Source: Kryptolebias marmoratus (Eukaryota; Chordata; Actinopteri; Cyprinodontiformes; Rivulidae). From it: DNA of 64,000 nt. The stretch lies in contig NC_051440.1 in NCBI RefSeq assembly GCF_001649575.2, positions 19,109,748 through 19,173,747 of the forward strand, in the 5' to 3' direction. Positions 36,301-47,300 of this stretch are shown here, one piece after another. Position 1 is the stretch's first letter. Every line of letters starts with the position of its first letter. The notes beneath the pieces were generated by a model. The model made no database searches. It was not told the origin of the DNA and worked only from the letters and a program-made list of their open reading frames with translations. A program made the position numbers and the translations under genes.

Positions 36301-38113
36301 AAGACTGACTCACCTCTAAAATAGAGGTAAAAGCACTTATTCAGTCAAGCAGGCTTGAGAATACAGCATGGCAGATGTCAGTGACCATGTGCATAATCTA
36401 TTATACTTCAGCTTTTAAAAATCTCATTTCTCATGCATGGCATGATTTGTAAAACTGTCACTGTCTGATTAATTATTTCAATCAAATCCTTTTACTGAAC
36501 CTCAAGCAGTTCAGGGGGTGGCTTTTGTTGAGATTTTTTTTCCCATTAAAGCAGCTAGAAAATCTTAAAATAATCATTAATTATTTTAAAACCTGAAATG
36601 ACAGAGTGAAAGTCATCCATCCACTTGTGTGTGCTTATTTCTGCTGATTTTAATATGTAATATGAAGTTCAGAGTATGTTTTTAACCATAGTTTTAAAAT
36701 GTTAAACTTTTAAATGAACGAATTAGGTTCATCAGTCTTTTCCAGTAATGGCCCCAGTAGCAGGGTTATGTGAAGTATCATGGCTCTACATGTAAATTAA
36801 TGGCTGGAGGAACAAACTGCAGGAGGAATCCTCAGAAGGAGTAATTAGGAAAGCTGAAAATGAAACACATGGGTACTAATCAGAGCTGAAACGGTCGTTT
36901 TCTTGAACTGATGCTATGGATGGAACTCTTCTTGTAAAATCGAGCTCTTAAAAGCAGATCAAAAATCAGAACTTCTGCAAAAGGCTATTTATTCTTTAGA
37001 TTTATTTTTTTTCCATAAATGCTTGAACTTCTTTTGATAGACTATTTAATGTTGTACATTTCCAAAAGATCAGTTTAGTATTTGTTGAAACAGACTCAGC
37101 AATAAAGTAGGTTCTTTATTAAATGGCACTGATGAAATTAAGATATTTGGTTAAATTTTCTTAATCTGAAAAAGTTTTATAGGAGACAGGAGTACTTAAA
37201 TGAGAACTTTTTAAATGCAAGCAAGATGAATGTTTGGCTCAGACTGGAACCATCTTGTTTTGTTTTTTTTAATTACACATGTCCAGAATTAATGCATACT
37301 TCTGTTGATGAAGCATAGAAATGGGAGATGATGATTTTGGGTGAATTGGTTAGTGTGTATTTTGCCAATTAGGTGTTTACTGTCAGAGCCGCAGGTGTCA
37401 CTTTCACTTGTAACGTTTGACCCATCAGTTAGGTGGACATAAAGCAGGAAACCATTTTTTTTTCCTTTTCTCTTCCTGCTTGCCTCTTCTCTTGGGAGTG
37501 TGATTTTAGGCATAGAAACTGTGCTTAGCTTGAAGCAGGCTTGTGTACTGCATCCAATCAGGGCATCTCTCTCACAGCAAGCTCCATCTGTCACTGAGGC
37601 GTGCCACTGTGTGTGTGTGACCTAGGCCATGTGTGTAAACTTTGGTAAGACTGTTTTGAGTTCTTGGGTCCAAAGCCTGGGAGACACAAGTTGAAGACCT
37701 TGGCAATAGAACCATCATGGCTGACAGAGAGGGAAGAGAAACAGATGCCTGGGAAATCTTGATGTCATCTTAGACTTTTCACTCCTCAGACCTCTGGAGC
37801 AGTAGTAGAAAGTAATCGAAATTTTATGATACCAGTGGAATAAAGCGAAGTGAAATTTATAGATATGATACATGAGAAAAAAATGATTAAATTGTTAAGG
37901 ATTTAGGGTTGTTGAAATCAAGCAAGCTAAATAATGCCTAATGATAAATATTTTATGTTCAGTGCATATTCCTTTTTTATGGTTTTTGATTCTTTATCAA
38001 TCAAAACTTCCTTACTGAGGATAAATTAGCCTTATGAAATGGGTTAGCTAATGCATTAGGTAAACAATGCGCATCCTCAACATCTTTATGTGCATTTATG
38101 TGCTTCCTAACAT
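36301..38113. other. Non-coding stretch with two complex blocks
   Basis: Segments 36720-36950 (GTAATTAGGAAAGCTG, GGGTACTAATCAGAGC) and 37370-37640 (GCCGCAGGTGTCACTTTCAC, TGTGACCTAGGCC) have conserved-element texture. The minus frame 37289-37594 (101 codons) has no known domain. No repeat family is recognised. Confidence 0.4.
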
Positions 38114-38203
38114 ATAACCCTCTCGTGGCCTTTGGGTCAAATTGACCCGAAGTGACAAGGGTTTCTCTACCTCTCTCTCTTTTGAGGGCTTCAGGAGGGT
38201 TAA
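38114..38203. mobile_element. Short piggyBac-like MITE (TTAA ends), about 90 bp
   Basis: The left end ATAACCCTCTCGTG and the right end CAGGAGGGTTAA are inverted repeats of each other (TTAACCCTCCTG type) in about 9 of 12 positions. The ends carry ATAA/TTAA, fitting a TTAA target duplication. GGGTCAAATTGACCC at 38134-38148 is a palindrome with a one-base centre. Elements starting AACCCTCCTGT with TTTGGGTCAAATTGACCC are very frequent in percomorph genomes. No coding capacity. Confidence 0.65.
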
Positions 38204-39618
38204 GGCTTGGCTAAGGGTAGGCAAAAAGTCACAGCAGGGTTTAGACCACCATCTACTTTTTCTGAGATTCCCATTTAGGTCTCAGCATTTTATCACCAGT
38301 ACTCTGCTGTGTGCCTACTGGGAAAGATGATGAAAATATATAATGACAAAAGGGAAAAAGCAAATATAAGTATATGACTATGATCTTCTGTGAAAGAAAA
38401 TGATTTTGTTCATGATTTTTTTTGTTTATGATTTTTTTACACATATACATAACTGGAACATTTCTGTTATGTTACGGTTGGTGTTGTTGACTACTCATTT
38501 AGAGTTTCAATAAGTATAAAATATTAGGTTTTAAGCTCTATTTCTTTGAAAGGATATTATTAGTCAGTGCTGCCCAATCATACTCATCATGCCTCACTAC
38601 CGTACATGTTTATACTGTGTGTTCCTGTTTCAAAACAACTGATTGAAATGACTGAGTTACCTCCTTGACTTCTCAACAAACTCAGCACTTGAGAAGCTGT
38701 TGGTCATGACCCACTATTTAAATCAGGTGTTCGAGCATAAAACTATCGAAAAATATGCACAGCAGTGGGTTCTGAGGACCAGGGGAAACACTGAGTGATA
38801 TAGCAATAGGCTAAGTTACAATTTAAATTTTTAACCAGATGGTTTCGCACTTAGTTTTGACTGGGAAAAAAAATTTAACTAATAAAATGTCAAAATTATA
38901 AAAACAAAAGATTCCCTAAATGGTCATTTTACATGTTATCACATCTCAAAGGTCAGTGAGTGCAATTTTCAATAAGCAAAAGCAACTTCTATGCAAAAAG
39001 TTCTAATTTACATTCTGAAATTGAAAACATCAGGCTCAGTGTGTACTGTCAGAGAGTTAACATCTGCAATTTCCGTGTGGGAAAAAAAGTGCTGAGATTT
39101 ACCCAAAGTGTGTGAACAATCAATCTGTTTAAAGCTGGGTGTCAAGGTTATATTGGTTGTGATCTTTTTTTATGTAAAGATGTAAAAGGCAAACAAAAAT
39201 TAAATAAACATGAAAAAATAAAACTTTGGACTAAAAGAAAATATTATCAGTATTAATTCAAATACAGGTCAACATATTGGTATTATTCATGTATCATGAG
39301 GGTATAGATTTATACTTGAGGGTATTAGTCTATACCCTCAATAAATACCTTTGTACTTTTAACACAAGTCATTGTAGATGCTGTCCTTCTCCAACTTGAT
39401 AGAAATTAAAAATCAAATTGTTTGTGAGAATGAGGTTTTTCCTTCATGCAGTTTATCTTTTGACAACTTCTGTACTAAAGCTGGAGGTATGCTAACACTA
39501 GAATGTCTTAATAAGAGATAAAATTTGATTTTAGTCAATAATTTCTCTCAGCACTCGCTCTTCCCACACATTGCTTTTAAACACTTTCGTCAACCAGCAG
39601 CATCAGGACAGGAAGCCT
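38204..39618. other. Unique A+T-rich non-coding stretch
   Basis: The only notable detail is the partial repetition TATACTTGAGGGTATTAGTC and its near-inverted TATACCCTCAATAAATACC around 39290-39350. No gene is recognised. Confidence 0.45.
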
Positions 39619-39750
39619 GAGGGCTGTACTGTGAATCAGGATTAAAAGCTTAGCCAGCTATGTTGAACTGAAAGTCAGAGTTTTCAGAATCACTACAGTG
39701 GCTTTATCTGAGCCTGGCTAGATCATCATAGTGACCAAACTGAATTTATA
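39619..39750 (+). mobile_element. DNA-transposon/MITE fragment (GGGCTGTACTGTGAATC type)
   Basis: GAGGGCTGTACTGTGAATCA, followed by GGATTAAAAGCTTAGCCAG, GTCAGAGTTTTCAGAATCAC and GAGCCTGGCTAGATCATCAT, matches in order a teleost repeat I know (AGGGCAGTACTGTGAAGC, then TTTTCAGGxTCAC, then CCTGGCTAxATCACCATGG). The other inverted end was not found, so this is one side only. Recognition is from memory. Confidence 0.5.
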
Positions 39751-39989
39751 TTTGTAGTAGTTTATGTTCAGAGTTTTGGTTTGAATTAATTCTAAGAAGT
39801 GCAACATGTTCACTGATTCTTGTCCTGGTGATTTCCCAGATTGACAAATCAGATCCAAACATTTCTATATTGTTCATCAGGCAGTACGAACATGTTTGCT
39901 TGATATTGTAACCAATTTGAAATTTGTTGATTGAGGTTATATAAATGTTGAATTGCCAAGAAACTAAATCAAATAAAAATTTCTCATCT

Positions 39990-40415
39990 TAAGCCCTATC
40001 TATACTAAAAAGTACAATTTACTCAAACAAAAATGCAAATATACTGTGTCGCTAGTTGTTGAGAACATCCACATTAATGAAATGTCAAATCTCAGAAAAT
40101 GAACTTTTTAGCTAAAGAGCTTCCTACTCTTCCCTTGCTTTGATACTGTTCCATTTTCTCTCAGTTATTAATCATTATAATACACAAAGTTTAATGTGAT
40201 AGGATCAAAATAAAGATAGGGAAGTGTAGAAAAAGTGGTAAAAATGGCCACTGTTTTTTGAGTTCCTAGGACAAAGTTATTGTGACAAAGTGCAGAATAA
40301 GCTGCTATGTCATTGGTTCCTAAAAGCTCCATTTTCCTAAAAGCAGACTTTTTAAAAATCTTCACTTTAAAAAGTGTTTTTAAAAGTCTTCTGGAGTCGT
40401 ATAGATGGGGCCTTA
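39990..40415. mobile_element. hAT-like MITE, about 425 bp
   Basis: The left end TTAAGCCCTATCTATACTA and the right end, read inverted as TTAAGGCCCCATCTATACGA, are clear terminal inverted repeats. Tips reading AGGCCCCGTTTACAC are typical of hAT-type MITEs in fish. The interior is A+T-rich with no transposase; the single minus frame (40168-40365) is not one. The subterminal part at right has the self-complementary CACTTTAAAAAGTG. No target duplication is recognisable. Confidence 0.7.
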
Positions 40416-41490
40416 AACAACAATAAGTATGACAAATTTTGATGTGACATTTTAATTGCTAAACTGAACCCCTGATAAACAAACAAATAAAGTTTATTCA
40501 ATAGTATACATTGAACTGTCTATCTATCCATCCGTCCGTCTGGCATATGGGGCAAAACTTTAGTAAGTTGTACTGCTATAAAATGCATGTGAATATCTCC
40601 ACAAGTATGTTTTTTAACTATGGTAATAACCACTTGAACCCTGCAGGGATAAAACATTTCTCATAGCACATTATCAAGTACAAAAATGCATGCATTAAGA
40701 AGATCCAAAAATACCTGCTTCTTTTGTGTAGCTGACTGAGGTGTTAATGTAAAGTCCTTCACACAAATAGGTACCTTTTTGCAGTTCCACTTTGTCAACA
40801 CAGGCTGTTATTATGCTGCTCTGGCTAAAAGATGGATCCACAACAAATAGTTAAGCTCCTCTCTATGTTGCTAAATATTTTATTAAGGTGATTTATCTCT
40901 CATTTTCTCCTCAAGTGACAGATACGCTAAAAGTAAAACGTTGTTTCACTTTTTCTGAATAAGCATCTTCTGAGCTTTCCTGCTTGATTATTCTGTTTGA
41001 AAAAAGGTAAAACCTCTCATAGTAAAGAGAATCACACCAGCAGAGTTTAGAGCTTTCTGAAAGTGCATTATATCCACAGGAAGAGGAGCTACTTAGACAT
41101 AAAATTGACTCCTGCTGTTTGCAACTTCTTCCACCCAGCTGGAGTCCTTCAATCTGAACAGCCTGAGGTTTTGAAAGACCTGGGTCTCCTCATGCTGTTG
41201 GAAATGCAACCTAAACAAGCACTATTTTTTTGGCTCGAGAGCTGTAATTTCAACAAGAAAATGCAAAGTTTATTGAAAACAAACTCTCAGCATCAGCTTT
41301 TGAAGTAAATTTCATAGAAATTTAAAGAGAAAAATGATGTCCTTCACATTGTAATACTCCTGATGACGAGATCTAGTCAGAAAAGTAGCATTTAATGACT
41401 TTTGTTAATTAACTGGCATTTTTATCAGAAAACCTTTTAGCAACCAATTTACATGAAATTCAATGGAATTTAGAATGGGTGTGTAGAATA
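40416..41490. other. Non-coding stretch
   Basis: A short imperfect tetranucleotide repeat (TCTATCTATCCATCCGTCCG) lies at about 40519-40540. The 81-codon frame 41063-41308 is not recognised. Confidence 0.45.
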
Positions 41491-41814
41491 AATTTTATTT
41501 TATTTTATTTTCTATTACCTCTCCAACCATTCATTTTCTTTACCTGCTTCTCCTCTCCCGGTCATGGGGAGCTTGCGCCTATTTCCAGCCATCACTGTGT
41601 GAGAGAAAACCTGGACAGGTTGCAAGTCCATCACAGGGATGCATAGAGACAAACTATGCTACTCATGATCTCACTCACATCTAGGGGCAATTTAGGGTTA
41701 CCAGTTAATCCAACATGCATGTTTTTGATCTGTGAGAGGAAACCAGAGCACCTGGAGAAAACTTATGTGCACAAGGAGAACATGTAGCTCTAACCGCTGC
41801 ACCACTGTGCTACC
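41491..41814 (-). mobile_element. tRNA-derived SINE, DANA-like, with pentanucleotide tail
   Basis: On the minus strand it starts GGTAGCACAGTGGTGCAGCG followed by GTTAGAGC, but the B-box part is deleted and the sequence jumps to CATGTTCTCCTTGTGCAC. The complete family body follows: GGTGCTCTGGTTTCCTC, ACAGATCAAAAACATGCATG, GGTAACCCTAAATTGCCCCT, TGTGATGGACTTGCAACCTG and GGAGAAGCAGGTAAAGAAAA, then ATGAATGG. The 3' end runs into an AAAAT repeat (41491-41512), a typical SINE tail. Without the B box this copy cannot be transcribed by polymerase III. Confidence 0.85.
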
Positions 41815-42383
41815 ATCTGGTAACTATATTTTCTTGAACTAAAAGAAAACGGAACTTGTATTGCTTCAACTACAGTCCATGTTGACTTTTTGATTTATTC
41901 TTTATAAACACCCTTATTGTGGCGGTACTTCTACAGGACCATAATTGTATAGGAAAATGTTTTGGTTGAATTCTGTGCAGAAGAAAATAAAAGGTATGAG
42001 TCATCATTCTACCTATAGAAACAGAAAACATGAAAATGTTCTCATGTCAACACACAAAAGAACATAACAATTAACAGGCAGAAAACAAAACTAACCATCT
42101 TGATTGAACAATCCTGTCACCTTGTCGTAGATGTACATTTAACGATTATTTTTGAGACTTTAATTAAAAACTGTGCAGTGGTTCATCAGATAGTTTGCTA
42201 ACAGGCAGAGTTGACGCCAACAATTATTACCAAAGATTCAGAAAAAGATTTTCCATGATCTGTTAGTGTTTGGAGGGTGTGTTGGGGATGACTCTTAGCT
42301 ACTACCACACCAAATTTGAGCTCAGTTTCTGTAAAATATCTGTGATATTTCTACATAGAGTTAGCATCTTCTCATTATGAATC
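41815..42383. other. Non-coding spacer between two SINE copies
   Basis: About 570 bases with nothing recognised. The flanking SINE copies face opposite directions. Confidence 0.5.
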
Positions 42384-42580
42384 TGTGTTTTCTCTGTACT
42401 CTGGTTTTCTCCCCACAGTCAAAAAAAAATATGTTAGGTTAATTTGGCACTCTAAATTGTCACTAGGTGTGAGTCAGAGTGTAAATGGGTTGTCTGCCTT
42501 GTTCGCCTCTGTGTATCTATGTGATGGACTGGAGAGCTATCCAGGTACACCACCTTTCTTGGCAAAGAGCAATAATAATA
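42384..42580 (+). mobile_element. tRNA-derived SINE, DANA-like, 5'-truncated
   Basis: It starts inside the body (TGTGTTTTCTCTGTACTCTG) and continues GGTTTTCTCCCCACAGTC, ATGTTAGGTTAATTTGGCAC, TCTAAATTGTCACTAGGTG, GTGATGGACTGGAGAGC and GGTACACCACCTTTCTTGGC. The head is absent. A 67-codon frame (42385-42588) is just the repeat read through. Confidence 0.82.
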
Positions 42581-43499
42581 TGAAATAGGACAAAAAATCA
42601 AATCACTTTTTAGAGTAGAATTTTTTTTACTGAAATATTCCATCATCATACTTTCCAGAAGTGTAGGCTAAAATGTAATAAATGATTCTTAGAGTTTTTC
42701 ATAGCAAAAAGGGAAATGACTGTCTTTTAAATGGTGAAACATTGTACAATTGCACATTTTTAGGTCAGAGTGGCCTTAAAGCACTGTTTAAACCAGTACA
42801 GTCAATTTTACTGTTTATAACACAAGCCAAACAGATTATTAACAAGTATTTTACACTGCTTTCATCCACTCCTCTCGTGTCAGTTACAACAGTTTTAGTG
42901 CTCTTCCAAATAAATTTATCTATTCCATTTAGTTATAACAGTCTTTAATTTTGTTTCACTCAATTTTTCAAACTTGGCTCAGGTCCTGTGTTTTTTCTTT
43001 CATCCTTTGCCAGTCTGCTGCTTTTTGCAATTAAAAAACAGCACCATCAGTCTGTCACTGTCACCCCGAGTAAAAGAATGTGGTTAGAAAAATGGTGCAG
43101 AGCTGCATCTCGTGTACTGCGACTATGAGCAAAAAAAGACACAAGAATTTATGATTATTTACCAATTCATTTATTTAGCATACAGTTTGTACAGCCACTG
43201 GCCTAGAAATCAACAAGAGTACTTGCAAAGATAGTCCAGTTCTTTTATATTACAATAAAAAAACAGTTAACTGTGTATATAAGAAAATAATTGCTCTTCT
43301 TTCTAAGGAATGCATTTGCAGTAAAGATCATGACATGCTGCAACCTCATTTTGCCTCTGGTCAGAGAAGTGACCTTTCTCTTGTTTAAATGCATAAACCA
43401 GCTTTTCATAAATTTCTCATGACACTTGACCAAACTGTAAATGTAAATGCAATTAACTTTCCTGTAACACTCTGGGCTACCCAGAAAAGAGAGCAGAGA
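42581..43499. other. Unique non-coding stretch
   Basis: The 88-codon frame 42682-42948 is uninformative. Nothing else recognised. Confidence 0.45.
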
Positions 43500-43576
43500 A
43501 TAAATAAAAAACAAAACAAAAAAAATAACAATAAAATAAATAAATTAATTAATTAAATTAAAGAGAAAAGAAAAAA
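43500..43576. repeat. A-rich low-complexity tract
   Basis: Interrupted A runs with AAAT, AAAC and TTAA units (including TAAATTAATTAATTAAATTA). Could be the decayed tail of a retroposed element, but none is recognisable beside it. Confidence 0.85.
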
Positions 43577-44269
43577 ACTCAAAGCTGTTCTCTTTCAAAG
43601 CAGTATTGACGCAGGATTGCTCAGAACAGCGGAAGATTTAAGTGCACCAGACACTTCAAACACAAAAATAAAGATGTTTAAATAACCAAAAGTGCCAGAG
43701 CTGCAGTCTTAACATTAAGAACCACTCCAATAAATATTTTCACCTTGTGTGTGGCCACAAGGATTTAGTTAAACAAGAAGTGTGCAACTGAGCAGATGCT
43801 GCTGCCTGGCTGCATCCTAATTTAGTTCCTCACAGCGGATGTTTTGTTTTTTTTTTCTTTTAGGGCTTCATGTTGTTGATCTCAAATCCGGCATGCTTAA
43901 AAATGTTTAGGTACTTCTACACTTTGAAGATAAGAAAAGAGAAAGTTCTAAACACAAAAATAATCTTGAGGTTTTTTTTAAAATCCCAAATATGTATATA
44001 TATTTATGTGATAATAAATCAATCCAAAATATAGGAATTAGAGTTTTGTTGTAAGCACATTGTTGGACATTTTGTTGCTGCCATTTAATACAAAAAAAGT
44101 AGTTTTTTTTTTCTTTTACCTGTCATGGAACTGAAATTTGTATGCCAGTGTGGTACTTTATTTATCATCATATTACAAAAAAGATCTGAAGTTTAAGGAA
44201 ATGTTGACCACTATATCAAATGGACAACAGACCCTTCCTGCTGTAAGGTAAAAGCAGCTGCGTTTTATA
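43577..44269. other. Non-coding stretch, first 300 bases complex
   Basis: 43577-43870 has complex sequence (CAGTATTGACGCAGGATTGC, GTGTGTGGCCACAAGG) reminiscent of a conserved element; the rest is A+T-rich. No gene is recognised. Confidence 0.35.
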
Positions 44270-44560
44270 ATGCAGTTTGCATTCTCTGTCCCCATTAAAT
44301 TCATTCCTCAGGAAAGACTTCAACTTGTGACCCCTCTATTAGCCCTTGTGCACCCGGCCTGGTGATTAGAGGAACATTAGGAAATTAAAGGCAAATTGCA
44401 TTACCAGAGGAACAGATGGAGGTGCTGCTGAGGACCCAACATGCAGGACAGAGAATCTGCTGATGCTCAGATTTCCTGTCCTTTGATTGGCCAACATGTA
44501 ATGCTAAATGTCACCCAAACCTAGCAGTTTTGTAAGATGCACATTATGATAAAGCATGAC
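44270..44560. promoter_or_regulatory. Candidate conserved regulatory block
   Basis: A dense, run-free segment: CCCCATTAAATTCATTCC, CACCCGGCCTGGTGATTAGA, GGAAATTAAAGGCAAATTGC followed by ATTACC, GGAACAGATGGAGGTGC (E-box CAGATG) and CCTTTGATTGGCC (TCF/LEF-like CTTTGAT next to an inverted CCAAT). It has one of the most enhancer-like textures here. Conservation was not tested. Confidence 0.3.
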
Positions 44561-47079
44561 ATATGTTTTGCTGTGCTGGAATATTTTAATTTAAAGTTCA
44601 CTGGTGTATGAAGAGGTGTTCATTTTGTTTAAAGTCTCAAGCTACAATATTAAAAAACAAACAACAAAACAACAACAACAAAAAAACACTCAACAATACC
44701 CAACAAAATACCATCAGTGGATTTTTAAGACTACATGCTCTTTAACCTATTTTTCATGCAAATCTGACCCTTCAGGTAATAGGTTTGGGTTTGCTTTGTG
44801 GTTTGTGGTACCAGAAGATTCTTTCTTAGTGTTAGTGTTGCCATAAATCAATAAAATGCCAAAATGTGTGAAAGTAAGCTTCTAAAAACATGCAGGATCC
44901 AGGGTTTTACAAAAAAAAAAATAGTGAAGATATTAAAATTAAGGGCTGTCCAATTTATTGATGCACTTTTTGAATAAACAGTATATTATTTCACCTATTC
45001 TATCAATCATGTTTATATTTGTTAGAAAACAGCATATATTTGAAACAGAAGTAAATACAAAGACACAGAATTCATTAAAAAATGTTTATCTCATGATTTA
45101 TCTTCCTTATTTCTGTCTCCTCGCCTCCTTCACCCAAAGGACAGACAAGTTAGACTGTGAATTGTTACAACTACTGGAGTATTCATAAACATTTAGGATG
45201 TATTTAGTGCTCATAAATAAGAAAAAGGAAGCATAACACAGAATATTGTCTAAAATGTTGCTACTAGTATATAGTACACAAACACAAAGAAATGTAACTA
45301 AAATCTGCAGACATTTTAATACACATATTTAAGAAGGTCTATATGACTTCAAATTGAGCTTGTTTAATCCTCTGTCATAAATTAAAAAAACAAAAATGCA
45401 CAAGTTTAGCCTACATAATTTATTCTCAATTTCCTCTCTTGATTCTTTACGCTTTATCTGTGATAGCTATAAGGTGTTAATATCTCACATCTTGCGCCGA
45501 TACAGGTCATGGCTTATCTTTTCTATATACACAACAGTTAATTCAAACAAAATTCATTCTAATTCAGGCTGGTCTCAGTTGTGCCCAGTGCTCGGTGCCT
45601 GGAGATGTAGAAGCCCTGTGCTTTGAAAGTGTGACAGGTTTAAAGCAGGAAGATTGTCAGATATCTCTCTGCCAAATATTGTCCTCAGTAGCAACTCAAA
45701 ATTCCCCTGAGCTCATGTCTCTAAAAATAGGAAACAACATCAGAGCACTGACAAGGTGACATTTGCATGCAAACTCAAAATCAAAAAAATTATGTTCATT
45801 TTCCTTTTTCTCTTGTGTATTTTTATATTATTTGTCCATTTTTTTCTGTTCACACCAGAAGAGACTTACCTGGCAAACCATAAAAAAGGTTACAGACATT
45901 TTTTAAGATTATTTGCACCACTTTGTCAAATTGTTATTCAGGAGCGATTATTTGATTTGGAATTTGAATATCAATTCATTCTGCTATGATGTGGAGAAAG
46001 TGTCTGTTTCTAACCATCAGGCTAATGCAAACGTGTCAAAAAAAGGCTGATAACACAATCTCATTTTGACACAATTCAAGCGAAATAGAGCTATGAATAC
46101 AAATAAATGCACAGGAAGATTCCAAGTCAACATTGCAGTCTTGCTGGTGGTATAACCAGCTGCATACAGACAGCACATGCAAGCGAGCCAGCATCAATCA
46201 TATTTGGTATTACAACACAGTTCAATTTGAACAGCGCTTTGGCTGAGAATAGTTTTAACTGTTATCAGATATTATGTAATTATTTCTGACTGCATGCACA
46301 TCTTTAGAATTTTTGAAATACAACAGCGTATTGCAAATGACACTCAAAATGAAGTAAAATACAAGATCAAACCAGAAAAACAAAGTGATCCTACTGTGTT
46401 ACCATGTTTTAGTTATTTCAACACATCTTGAGGGATCAAGACTGTACACAGCTATACGCCTGTTATTAATAATCTTTTCAAATGCATCTTTGTAAGATGT
46501 TTTCTTTTCATAAAACTAAAAATGAGAAGCAAATAAACAAATAAAAATAAAGACAAGAAAAAAAGACTATGATGTTAGAATTATGATATGGCATAGTTTA
46601 CATTTTCCTTGTTTTCAGCTGAGACAGTGTCTGACACAGTAAGGACCATTGATTGTGCAGTAAAGGTTGGATCCATTCTGGATCAACATTTGTGAACGAT
46701 ATAGAGAAAGCTTCAAGCCCCCATTCTGAATGTGGTAGTTACCTCTCTGAAAGCTGTCATTACTTCAACATCAGCTGTGCATAACATTGTTATTTTGTCA
46801 CAGTCTGTATGTTACTAAATAGCCATTCTTCTTTGACGCAATGCAAAAAAGCTAAAGCAAGGCATACTTGAAAACAGTCATTTGTATCCATCTTTTGAAC
46901 TTTCAAAGACACACTGAAACATTTTTTTTCTTTTGTCTTCACTGTCCATTCTTGTTTATCAGCCTTTTGATAATCCCAGCAAGCCCAGAATGGACATGTC
47001 CTGATAATGATTAACCCACTATGCAAGTTTCCAGCAGCCAGGTTCTAATAGATGTTTTTTCTTTCCTTTTCTTTTCTAC
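44561..47079. other. Long non-coding stretch
   Basis: It contains AACAAC-rich low complexity at 44656-44692 and the perfect palindrome TTTGCATGCAAA (45762-45773). Open frames up to 80 codons show no domain. Confidence 0.45.
45762..45773. promoter_or_regulatory. Perfect octamer-type palindrome TTTGCATGCAAA
   Basis: A 12-bp perfect palindrome that includes a full POU octamer ATTTGCAT (45761-45768) on one strand and an overlapping ATGCAAA on the other. POU dimers bind such arrangements, but a single site in A+T-rich DNA is weak evidence. Confidence 0.4.
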
Positions 47080-47300
47080 CCTCTGATCATGATTAGGTGG
47101 CTGGCACGTGGCAGCTCAAACATTGCCCAGAAATTTGATTGCCTTAATAAAATTGGGGAGTGGTAAGGGAATGTAAAAACCCATGATAATCACCACACAG
47201 GAATAAAGGATGGCTTCAAACTAAATCAAAGCAAAAAGGCCCTATTCTCCTCATCATGTTTAGGTAGTGATTTGAAGCCATTTTATGGGGTTTTAAAACA
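47080..47300. promoter_or_regulatory. Candidate conserved regulatory block
   Basis: It follows a pyrimidine-rich tract. It holds GATCATGATTAGGTGGCTGG, CACGTGGCAGC (E-box CACGTG) and GATTGCCTTAATAAAATTGG. Texture-based call only. Confidence 0.23.

Noticed and set aside
42385..42588. 67-codon open frame on plus
   Set aside because: It is the SINE body read in frame.
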